DNA of 64,000 bases, from positions 1 through 64,000 of the forward strand of contig JABHFS010000146.1 of the NCBI GenBank assembly GCA_018672475.1. The letters run 5' to 3'. How positions within the stretch are numbered: the first letter of the stretch is position 1; every line of letters starts with the position of its first letter. The notes beneath the pieces were generated by a model that saw only the letters and a program-made list of their open reading frames with translations, made no database searches and was not told the DNA's origin. This stretch comes from Gemmatimonadota bacterium (lineage in GTDB: Bacteria; Latescibacterota; UBA2968; UBA8231). This document shows, piece after piece, positions 17,030 through 24,972 of the stretch. The position numbers and the translations under genes are program-made.

Positions 17030-18277
17030 ATGAATACTATTTCTTCAATGTTATTTACAGGGATATTGGCTTGCCTTTACTGTTGCTTATCGTGCGCGCC
17101 TGAAGAGCGCCATATCCTACAAGGGGGAGAAGCGGTTAAAACGGTAGAGCATTACCAGGATGCTCTCCGGGTAAACCCCAGTGATGTAGAGGCCTTATTC
17201 GGCTTGGGTTGGGTCTATTTACAGCAAGATCGAACGCGAGCTGCTGCCGGGGTATTTGCTCAATTAGTTGCAGCTGATTCCCGCAACGCTGATTCCCAAT
17301 ATTTATACGGAGTAGCCCTATCAAAGGAACAACGTAAAAACGAGGCTATGGCCGCGTTTCAACAAGCCTTACTGCTCGCACCGACATTTGTCGAAGTACA
17401 TTGGGCATTAGCTTTATTGCATAATGAGCGCGGTGACGGTTTTGCAGATGCACTCGGGATGATCGAGGAGGGCTTGCGTTTGGCTGAGGGTAGCAGTTAT
17501 GGTCATTTCGTGTTGGGTTTTGTGCTTTGCTCGCGAGGGGAGAACGAGAAGGCCGAACAGGCCTTGTTAAAGTCAATTGCGATCGATCCTTCGCTCGCCC
17601 ACACTCACTATTATCTGGCGTTGGTATATTTGCGCCAGAGGGATGATGTGCGGGCGATAGCGGCGATGGAAAAGACTATAGAGGCCGATCCAGGATATAC
17701 GGAGGCCTATTATAGTCTGGGAACGCTTTACGCGCGCACCGGGCGGGTGGATGAAGGTGAACAAATGATTGAACTCTTTCAGCAGCTAAGTCGTTCTACC
17801 ATGGATGAGGATCACTACCGCCGAATGTTGTATCGGCGAGAAGTTCCATTTGATAACGCCAAACGAGCCGGTAGCCACTTTAATCTGGGCCTTGTATATT
17901 TGCGTAGAGGTGAATTGCATACCGCGAAAAAACAATTTATGGAGGCGTTGCTTTTGGATTCGACTTATGCTGAAGCCAGCCACAATATAGGAGTGGTACA
18001 TTCATTGGAAGCCCGCCATGAAGAAGCCCAATTATACTTTGAAAAAGCGGTAAAGTGGAAGCCAGATTATGCTCTCGCACACAAGAATCTAGCGAATAAT
18101 CACCTTGTGCAAGGGGACTACCAAGCTGCAATAGAGGTTTTTCAACTTGCAATAGGATTAGATCCGAATATGGCAGAAGCCTATAATGGACTCGGCACTG
18201 CTTTAATTCAGCAAGGGGATATAAGTGAGGGGAAAGCGGCGAGAGCCCGGGCGATAGAATTGGGAACGGAAGATTAG
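17030..18277 (+). CDS. TPR lipoprotein, first gene of the UnbV operon
   Basis: A 415-residue lipoprotein. The signal MNTISSMLFTGILACLYCCLSC places the lipidated cysteine at residue 22. The start ATG 17030 (or 17048) is chosen because it gives this signal; in-frame TTG 16994 would add an unrelated stretch. The mature protein consists of about ten tetratricopeptide repeats, seen as recurring DPxxAEAYYxLGxxY units (for example EADPGYTEAYYSLGTLYAR near residue 235). TPR lipoproteins scaffold complexes at the inner face of the outer membrane. It directly abuts the next gene (stop 18277, ATG 18278) and is paralogous in build to the TPR lipoprotein at 21636 in the same operon. Confidence 0.8.
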   Translation: MNTISSMLFTGILACLYCCLSCAPEERHILQGGEAVKTVEHYQDALRVNPSDVEALFGLGWVYLQQDRTRAAAGVFAQLVAADSRNADSQYLYGVALSKEQRKNEAMAAFQQALLLAPTFVEVHWALALLHNERGDGFADALGMIEEGLRLAEGSSYGHFVLGFVLCSRGENEKAEQALLKSIAIDPSLAHTHYYLALVYLRQRDDVRAIAAMEKTIEADPGYTEAYYSLGTLYARTGRVDEGEQMIELFQQLSRSTMDEDHYRRMLYRREVPFDNAKRAGSHFNLGLVYLRRGELHTAKKQFMEALLLDSTYAEASHNIGVVHSLEARHEEAQLYFEKAVKWKPDYALAHKNLANNHLVQGDYQAAIEVFQLAIGLDPNMAEAYNGLGTALIQQGDISEGKAARARAIELGTED

Positions 18278-19990
18278 ATGAAACTGGTTTGCGGGCTGTT
18301 GTTGGGGATGCTAGGCTGTGGTAGTGCGCCGGATAATGTTGTCAGCCCACAACGGCCTATTTTTGTCGATGTGGGTTTACAGGCCGGTCTAACCATTCGT
18401 ACGGTATCCGGGACTCCAGAAAAAGAACATATCGTCGAATGTAATACGGGTGGGGCGGCACTTTTCGATTATGATTCAGACGGCGATCTCGATATTTTTA
18501 TCGTTAACGGATCTCGCATCGGAGGGTACGAACAGGGCCAAGAGCCTCGTGCCGCTCTATATCGCAATGATGGCGATTGGCACTTTAGCGAAGTTGGTGC
18601 GAGTGCTGGGGTAAATCACGCCGGTTGGGGGATGGGGGTCAGTGTTGTCGATTATAATGCGGACGGCAACCCAGACCTCTACTTGGCAAATTATGGGCCG
18701 AACGCCCTTTATCACAATCTGGGGGACGGCACGTTCGAAAATTTGGCGGCGCAGCTAGGAGTCGACTATTCGGGTTGGAGCTCTACCGGAGTTTTCGGCG
18801 ATTATGACCTCGATGGCGACCTCGATTTTTATCTGGCCAATTATATCGATTTTGACCCCGATTACCGCCCTTCTGATATGAGTTTCTGTAGTTGGCGTGG
18901 GATCGAGGTTTTTTATGGGCCTCGCGGCATGCCGGGGGAACAAGATCGGCTATATCGCAATGAGGGCGCTGCGGCTGGTTGGTCTTTCAAGGAGGCCAGC
19001 GAAGAATTTGGGATCCTTGACCACGATTATTACGGTTTTGCGGCCATGGCTGGGGATTGGGACGAGGATGGTGACCTCGATATATATATTGCCAACGATT
19101 CGACGCCGAATCTGTTCTACCGCAATGACGGAGGCGTCTTTCGTGATGTGTCGTTGATATCCGCAACGGCCTATAGCGAGGACGGCCGAGAACAGGGGGG
19201 GATGGGGCTTGCGAGTGGGGATTATGATGGCGACGGGGATATCGACCTTTTTGTCACTAATTTTTCGCACGACAACAATACGCTTTATGAAAACAACGGC
19301 CGGGGTTTTTTTACCGATACTAGTTTCAATTCTGCCCTGGGTAAGGAAAGTATCACCTCCCTAGGGTGGGGAACTGGTTTCCTAGATTATGACAACGATG
19401 GTGACGATGACCTTTTTGTCGCTAACGGACATGTCTATCCCGCAGTTGATCTCCACGATATCGGCACCAGCTATGTGCAGCGTAATCAGCTATTCGAAAA
19501 TGAAGGGTCCGGCTCCTTTACCGAAGTTGGTACGGTGCTTGGAGCGGGTATGCTGATCGAAAAATCTAGCCGTGGAGCGGCCTTCGGGGATTTGGACAAT
19601 GACGGAGATTTGGATGTCCTCGTCGTTAATATGGATGATACACCGACTTTATTGCGTAACGACGGAGGGAATCGACACAATTGGCTTATGGTTAAGCTGG
19701 TTGATAGCGGATCGAATGTAGATGCGATTGGCGCACGGGTCGTTGTGCGTCAAGCCGGACACACGCAAACGCGTGAGGTGCATTCGGGGACGGGATATAT
19801 ATCCCAAGACGATATACGTTTGCACTTTGGTCTTGGCAAGGCGGTCGAAGTTGAGCAACTAGATGTCCGCTGGCCGAATGGGGAAGTCGAAAGTCTGAGG
19901 GGGATCGCCGCGAATCGATTAATAACGATACGGCGCGGTGAGGGCATTGTAGCTGAAGGTTTCAATGCTGTAATAAGAGGGGCGCGGTGA
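18278..19990 (+). CDS. ASPIC/UnbV (CRTAC1-like) lipoprotein
   Basis: A 570-residue protein with a lipoprotein signal (MKLVCGLLLGMLGC, Cys14). The body holds many FG-GAP/VCBS-type repeats with calcium-binding loops of the form DYDxDGDxDxxxxN (for example DYDSDGDLDIFIVNGS near residue 63), typical of an integrin-like beta-propeller. The final 90 residues match the ASPIC/UnbV domain (AIGARVVVR ... LHFGLGKAVEVEQLDVRWPNG). The family resembles cartilage acidic protein CRTAC1; its bacterial function is unknown but it is extracytoplasmic. It starts immediately after the TPR gene, and its TGA overlaps the next GTG by 4 nt, so it is co-translated with a second UnbV protein. Confidence 0.88.
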   Translation: MKLVCGLLLGMLGCGSAPDNVVSPQRPIFVDVGLQAGLTIRTVSGTPEKEHIVECNTGGAALFDYDSDGDLDIFIVNGSRIGGYEQGQEPRAALYRNDGDWHFSEVGASAGVNHAGWGMGVSVVDYNADGNPDLYLANYGPNALYHNLGDGTFENLAAQLGVDYSGWSSTGVFGDYDLDGDLDFYLANYIDFDPDYRPSDMSFCSWRGIEVFYGPRGMPGEQDRLYRNEGAAAGWSFKEASEEFGILDHDYYGFAAMAGDWDEDGDLDIYIANDSTPNLFYRNDGGVFRDVSLISATAYSEDGREQGGMGLASGDYDGDGDIDLFVTNFSHDNNTLYENNGRGFFTDTSFNSALGKESITSLGWGTGFLDYDNDGDDDLFVANGHVYPAVDLHDIGTSYVQRNQLFENEGSGSFTEVGTVLGAGMLIEKSSRGAAFGDLDNDGDLDVLVVNMDDTPTLLRNDGGNRHNWLMVKLVDSGSNVDAIGARVVVRQAGHTQTREVHSGTGYISQDDIRLHFGLGKAVEVEQLDVRWPNGEVESLRGIAANRLITIRRGEGIVAEGFNAVIRGAR

Positions 19991-21639
19991 GACCTATTTG
20001 GGGGGGTGTTCTGTTGTCTTGTTTTTGCCTCGTCACTATGGCTGGGGCGGCTGGGCGTTTTGTTAATATCGCACAACAAGCAGGCATTGATTTTGAACAT
20101 CAAAGCGGAGCGGAGGGCCAACGTTATCTGCCCGAGACGTATGGTTCGGGGGTGGCGTTCATTGACGTCGACCGTGACGGGCTTATGGATGTCTACCTGG
20201 TAAATGCCGGACGGTTACCGCAGCTTGCAAATGTAAAAAAAGTGCGCAATTCACTTTATCACAACGAGGACGGTGGTCGATTCCGGGATCAGACCGAGGA
20301 GTTCGGAGTTGGCGATACGGGGTATGGAATGGGAGCGGTGGTCGGGGACTACGATAACGACGGATGGGCAGACCTTTATGTTACCAATTTTGGAGCGAAT
20401 GTGCTCTATCGAAATGGTGGCGAAGTCGGATTTGTCAATGTGACGAAAAACGCTGAAGTCGGGGATGAAGGGTGGAGCACTAGTGGAGCATTCGCCGATG
20501 TGGACCTCGACGGAGATTTAGATCTTTTTGTTGGCAATTACCTGGCCTACCCAACGGAAGACCCCACGGTTTGTCGAATCGGCAATAGCGAGGAACGACT
20601 ATACTGCGATCCACGCAAGTTCTCCGGTCAAGTCGATCGTCTGTATATCAACAAGGGCGGCGTGGCCGATTGGAGGTTTGACGACCGAACGGAGGCTTTT
20701 GGCCTTAAGAGTGTCAAAGGGAAGGAGTTGGGGGTTGTCTTTGGCGATTGCGACGAGGACGGAGATCTCGATCTATATCTAGCCAACGATATGGCGCCGA
20801 ATATGCTCTATCGCAACGATGGTGATCGATTTGTCGAAAAGGGGCTAGCTAGCGGTACGAGTTTGAACGACGAGGGGGGAGTTGAAGCCGGAATGGGCGT
20901 CGATATGGCCGATGCGGATGGTGATGGCCGCTTGGACCTTTTTGTGACCAATTTTCAGTGGGAGAGCAATACGCTCTACCGGAATTTGGGACAAGGCTTC
21001 TTTTTTGATGCGACCATTTCGTCAGGGATAACGAAAGTGAGTATGGCCTATTTAGGGTTCGGCACAGGTTTCTTTGATTATGATCGAGACGGTGATCTAG
21101 ATCTGTTCATCGCCAATGGCCATGTCTATGACAATATTGAAAAAGTGGATAAGGCCGCTAGCTACCGCCAGCGCAATCAATTGCTCGAAAACAACGGCAA
21201 GGGCGGATTCATTGAGGCAGAGAATAGCGGGTCCGGTCTGGCATTGCAACAAGTCAGTCGTGGCACTGCCTTTGCCGATATAGATAACGATGGCGATCTG
21301 GATATCGCGGTGAATAATTCCAACGATAAACCAGCGCTCCTGCGCAATGATTCAGGCTCGGATGGAGACTGGTTGGGTTTGCTGTTGCATGGCAACAAAA
21401 GCAACCGCGACGCGATTGGCGCACGGGTTGCAGTGCGGACGGCGGACCGGGTTATGGTACGAGAAGTTCGTCGTAATGCCAGTTATCTTTCGGCCAGCGA
21501 CCCGCGCTTGATTTTTGGTTTGTTGGAGAATGAGGTTGTTGCGCAAGTTGAAATCCGTTGGCCCTCGGGGATCGTGCAGGTATTGCATGACGCTCCAGGC
21601 GGCAAATACCTGGTGATAGAGGAGGGCATAGACCGGTGA
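19987..21639 (+). CDS. ASPIC/UnbV (CRTAC1-like) secreted protein
   Basis: A 550-residue paralog of the preceding UnbV lipoprotein with the same order: signal peptide (MRPIWGGVLLSCFCLVTMAGA), a beta-propeller of DxDxDGxxDLxxxN repeats, and a C-terminal ASPIC/UnbV domain (AIGARVAVR near residue 475, VEIRWPSGIVQV near 520). The signal appears to end in a type I cleavage site rather than a lipobox, so this copy may be soluble in the periplasm or exported while its partner is lipid-anchored. GTG 19987 overlaps the upstream stop, and its own TGA overlaps the next GTG (GTGA). A G7 tract lies near the start, at 20000-20006. Confidence 0.88.
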   Translation: MRPIWGGVLLSCFCLVTMAGAAGRFVNIAQQAGIDFEHQSGAEGQRYLPETYGSGVAFIDVDRDGLMDVYLVNAGRLPQLANVKKVRNSLYHNEDGGRFRDQTEEFGVGDTGYGMGAVVGDYDNDGWADLYVTNFGANVLYRNGGEVGFVNVTKNAEVGDEGWSTSGAFADVDLDGDLDLFVGNYLAYPTEDPTVCRIGNSEERLYCDPRKFSGQVDRLYINKGGVADWRFDDRTEAFGLKSVKGKELGVVFGDCDEDGDLDLYLANDMAPNMLYRNDGDRFVEKGLASGTSLNDEGGVEAGMGVDMADADGDGRLDLFVTNFQWESNTLYRNLGQGFFFDATISSGITKVSMAYLGFGTGFFDYDRDGDLDLFIANGHVYDNIEKVDKAASYRQRNQLLENNGKGGFIEAENSGSGLALQQVSRGTAFADIDNDGDLDIAVNNSNDKPALLRNDSGSDGDWLGLLLHGNKSNRDAIGARVAVRTADRVMVREVRRNASYLSASDPRLIFGLLENEVVAQVEIRWPSGIVQVLHDAPGGKYLVIEEGIDR

Positions 21640-23054
21640 TAAAAATGGTCAAATACATAGTAGGTACAGCACTTCTTATGGTGTTGGCCTGCGAATCGGA
21701 GCGTACTGTGGATGTTGCCAAACCTGGGGGGCAAGCCTTGCCGAAGGTGCAACCCGCGCAGGAATTACTGGAAGATCCGCGGTTAATTGGCCGAGCATTA
21801 TTACAACAAAAACGTTATGTCGATGCGCTGGAAGCTTATGAAGAAGCTCGGAAGCGCCACCCACAATCGGGAGAGGTGCTCGCGACGATTGGCAGAATTC
21901 AACTAGCCCTCGGAGACCTCGAGGAGGCAACTAAACTCTATGAGATGGCGGTTGCCCTCGAAGCGGACAAACCCGAACTGCAAGTCGCGCTTGGTAACGT
22001 GCACCTGAAACTGAATCGCTACGACGAGGCGCACGCCGCATTTAAAGGCGCTCTGGCGATCGATTCGACCTATGCGCCAGCTCGTCGGAATCTGGCCGCG
22101 GTCTACAGTAAGCAGGGGCGCTTTGGTGAAGCCGCTCGTGAATACGAACTTGCCTTGCAATTAAGACCGGAGCATTTGCGTACTCGTTTTAACCTAGCCC
22201 TGGTCTACGCTGGCTTGGGAAGGTATGAAGAATCTCGCAAGGAATTGGAACGGGTCTTGGCGGAAGAACCGCAAAATGCCCGTGCGTTATATGCATTGGG
22301 AGAAGCCACTCTCAAAGAGGGCAATAATGAAGAGGCCAGCGAGTATTTTACGCGCACTCTGGCCGCTGATACGACCTATGCCCAGGCGCATGTGCAACTT
22401 GGGCGGATGTTAATGCACCAAAACGATCTTGTTGCCGCCGCGGGGCGATTTCGCCGGGCGATTTTACTCGAACCAGGCATTGCTGAATCATTTCGCCTGT
22501 TGGGGCAGATTCACTTGCGACAGGGACGGGAGAGCGCCGGCGAAAAATCTTTAGAGGCTTACGAGAAGGTCAAGTTGGCCGAGAAAGATGTCGAACTCTA
22601 TCACGAGCGCTTGCGCAATGATCCGGATGATGCTGAGGCTTATTATAGTTTGGGTGTTATTTACACCCGCCTCGGGTTTACCGGGGCGGCTTTGCCACAA
22701 TATGTTCAGGCAGTCCAGATTAACCCCGGTCACGTTCAAGCTTTGAACAATATGGGAAATATCTATTTCCGCGGCGGTTATCTAGCACAGGCCGAGGCGG
22801 CCTACAGCCAGATAATCGAGAAGGATACCGAGTATACAGCAGCAGTTGCCGCGCTGGGACAGGTCTATTTAAGCCAACAGCGCACCGATGAAGCGATAAC
22901 CATGCTTAATCGTGCGTTGGCATTAGAGGAGTCCTGGTTGGGAGCACACCAGGCGCTGACTGAGGCCTATAAGCGCCAGGGGCAGATTGCCAAGAGCGAA
23001 GACCATAAACGCATTGCAAATGAATTGATTGCCAGCAGAAAGAAGGAAGAATGA
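21636..23054 (+). CDS. TPR lipoprotein, fourth gene of the UnbV operon
   Basis: A 472-residue lipoprotein (MIKMVKYIVGTALLMVLAC, Cys19) made almost entirely of tetratricopeptide repeats, about eleven by eye (for example YYSLGVIYTRLGFTGAALPQ near residue 334). The start GTG 21636 overlaps the previous stop; ATG 21645 is an alternative that still gives a lipoprotein signal. It mirrors the TPR lipoprotein that opens the operon, so the two UnbV proteins are bracketed by two TPR scaffolds. Its TGA overlaps the next ATG (ATGA), coupling it to a PpiC-type chaperone. Confidence 0.83.
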   Translation: MIKMVKYIVGTALLMVLACESERTVDVAKPGGQALPKVQPAQELLEDPRLIGRALLQQKRYVDALEAYEEARKRHPQSGEVLATIGRIQLALGDLEEATKLYEMAVALEADKPELQVALGNVHLKLNRYDEAHAAFKGALAIDSTYAPARRNLAAVYSKQGRFGEAAREYELALQLRPEHLRTRFNLALVYAGLGRYEESRKELERVLAEEPQNARALYALGEATLKEGNNEEASEYFTRTLAADTTYAQAHVQLGRMLMHQNDLVAAAGRFRRAILLEPGIAESFRLLGQIHLRQGRESAGEKSLEAYEKVKLAEKDVELYHERLRNDPDDAEAYYSLGVIYTRLGFTGAALPQYVQAVQINPGHVQALNNMGNIYFRGGYLAQAEAAYSQIIEKDTEYTAAVAALGQVYLSQQRTDEAITMLNRALALEESWLGAHQALTEAYKRQGQIAKSEDHKRIANELIASRKKEE

Positions 23055-24814
23055 AACGGATAGCGAAAGACCTATGGCGGGCAGAGTTTATCCTTGTTGC
23101 TTGTGCTTGTATCGGTCTTGCTGGGTGTGCCGCAGAACAGCCGGACGAGTTAAATCCTTGGGGTGGGTTAAAGGTCGAAGGGACGGCATTGGCAAAAGTG
23201 GGACAAGGTGAAATTGACGAGCGGGAATTTCGTCGTTATGAAGCCAATATCCAGACCCAGCACCGCTCGCCGAATGAGGGGGTGGAAAAGTATCGAGAGC
23301 ATCTGTTGACGCTAATCGACATTAAGTTGATGGTGCGTGAAGCAGAAGAACGCGGACTCGATAAGAGCCCCGAATTGGCCAACGCGCTCGAACGCACTGA
23401 GCACAAGGCGATGGTCGAAGCCTTCATGCAGGAAAGAATAGGGCTAAACATCGAGATCACCGAAGCCGAATTGCGGGCAACTTTTGATGCGCACCCGGCC
23501 CGTTATGCCGTGTTGGGGGCGCACATTCTGCTCCGAGACCGCGCCCAGGCGGATTCCGTCCATAGCGAAATCGAGCAAGGGCGGGCGACTTTTGAAGAAA
23601 TGGCTCGTAAGCACTCTCTTGATGAAAATACCGCGAAAGAAGGCGGAGTCTTTAAAACGTATTATGCTTATGATCGCGTTTCAGATGCAATATACAAGCA
23701 AGTGTTCTCGTTGGACGTCGGTAAAGTGAGTGAACCTTTTCGCTCTCCGCAAGGCTGGGAAGTGGCCAAGGTTGTCGATAAGAAACTGGTGCCCTTTGAA
23801 AAATACCGCACGGTTATTCAGCGGGTGACCTTTCTGAAGAAATTAGAAGAATTAAAGCGTTCCCATATCGCAGAATTAGTCGAGAAGAGTAACCTGCGGC
23901 CGGTAGTAGAGAATTTATATCGTTTTATCGCGGCGTGGAATGAAAATCCGGGCAGCCCTAAATTGACACCAGAAGAATTGGCAAAACCTCTTTACACCTA
24001 TGAAGATGGAATGATTAGCCTGCAACAGGTAAGTTATCTATTGCACAATATACGATTGGGCCATGTGCAAGTGGATAGCACCTTAATCGAGGATAAAGTG
24101 CGCAACAGAGGGGCATCCGACCTGCTTTTGGGTATCGCAGCAAAAGAAGCGGGCCTTGACGCTCGGCCCATTGTGCAGGAGCAAGTTAAAGCTGAAAGAG
24201 AGCGGTTATTAGTAGAGGGCTTATGGGATGAATTGCTTGAAATACAGTTGGAAATTAACGAAGTAGAGGCCCGTACGCATTACGACGCTCATCCTGAGAT
24301 GTACAAAATACCCGAAGAAATCATTATTCAAGAAATTATGGTTGCCGATATTGACCGGGCAAATTCGCTCTTAAATGAGGTGCGCGCAGGGGCGGATATG
24401 GCCGACTTGGCAACCCGGCACAGTATTAGACGATATTCGGACGAAAATGGTGGTCTCTATGCTATGCGATCCTTTGAAAGAATTGTTTACAATGAAGTTA
24501 TGGATGCTGCGGTCAAGGCACCGGACAACGAATTGCAAGGGCCAATAGAGCTCGTAAAACCCATGCCATCTGCATTGCGGGATCAGCTAGTCTTAGATCG
24601 GGCTTTTTCAATTTTCAAGGTATTGCAACGGTTGCCCGAAAGGGTCCAGACTTTTGAATTGAGCCAACGGAAAGCCGAGTTTTTTGCCCGGCAGGAAAAA
24701 CAACAGGATCAATTGCAGAAACTCAATCTCGAATTGCGCCGAAAATATAATAAAGATTGGGGCATTAATGACCGAGCATTAGAAGAATATGCCGAAGTCT
24801 TAAGCATTCGTTGA
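23051..24814 (+). CDS. PpiC/SurA-like peptidyl-prolyl isomerase lipoprotein
   Basis: A 587-residue lipoprotein (lipobox GLAGC, Cys26) with a SurA/PrsA-type plan. An N-terminal chaperone helix region is followed by a parvulin-like domain near residues 155-240 (YAVLGAHILLRDRAQADSV, then FEEMARKHSLDENTAKEGG). A second, more divergent parvulin-like domain lies near 415-500 (IQEIMVADIDRANSLLNEV, RRYSDENGG). Such proteins fold exported and outer-membrane proteins and isomerise prolyl bonds. As the last gene of a coupled operon with two TPR lipoproteins and two UnbV proteins, it is the likely dedicated foldase for those products (inference). Confidence 0.82.
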   Translation: MKRIAKDLWRAEFILVACACIGLAGCAAEQPDELNPWGGLKVEGTALAKVGQGEIDEREFRRYEANIQTQHRSPNEGVEKYREHLLTLIDIKLMVREAEERGLDKSPELANALERTEHKAMVEAFMQERIGLNIEITEAELRATFDAHPARYAVLGAHILLRDRAQADSVHSEIEQGRATFEEMARKHSLDENTAKEGGVFKTYYAYDRVSDAIYKQVFSLDVGKVSEPFRSPQGWEVAKVVDKKLVPFEKYRTVIQRVTFLKKLEELKRSHIAELVEKSNLRPVVENLYRFIAAWNENPGSPKLTPEELAKPLYTYEDGMISLQQVSYLLHNIRLGHVQVDSTLIEDKVRNRGASDLLLGIAAKEAGLDARPIVQEQVKAERERLLVEGLWDELLEIQLEINEVEARTHYDAHPEMYKIPEEIIIQEIMVADIDRANSLLNEVRAGADMADLATRHSIRRYSDENGGLYAMRSFERIVYNEVMDAAVKAPDNELQGPIELVKPMPSALRDQLVLDRAFSIFKVLQRLPERVQTFELSQRKAEFFARQEKQQDQLQKLNLELRRKYNKDWGINDRALEEYAEVLSIR

Positions 24815-24873
24815 TATTTGCATTGTTAGGACTTGTCAATTATTATCACTAAAGTAGCACTATTATAATAATG

Positions 24874-24965
24874 TTGTATATAGTTAGCATCGGGTTCAAA
24901 TCGAGTCTATGTCAAGGAATTGTATATAGTTAGCATCGGGTCCAAATCGAGTCTATGTCAAGGAG
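24874..24965 (+). repeat. 46-bp tandem duplication upstream of paralog 2
   Basis: Two head-to-tail 46-nt copies (24874-24919 and 24920-24965) differ at two positions: T/C at the 23rd base and A/G at the last. Each begins TTGTATATAG and ends GTCAAGGA. The second copy supplies the ribosome-binding sequence AAGGAG, 7 nt before ATG 24973. The duplication therefore doubles the leader region of the FlgD-domain protein and may include promoter or regulatory signals. Confidence 0.9.
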
Positions 24966-24972
24966 TTGAAGT

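Noticed and set aside
24874-24965. GGTTCAAATC in the 46-bp repeat looks like a tRNA T-loop
   Set aside because: The flanking bases do not pair into a T stem or acceptor stem, and no cloverleaf can be drawn.
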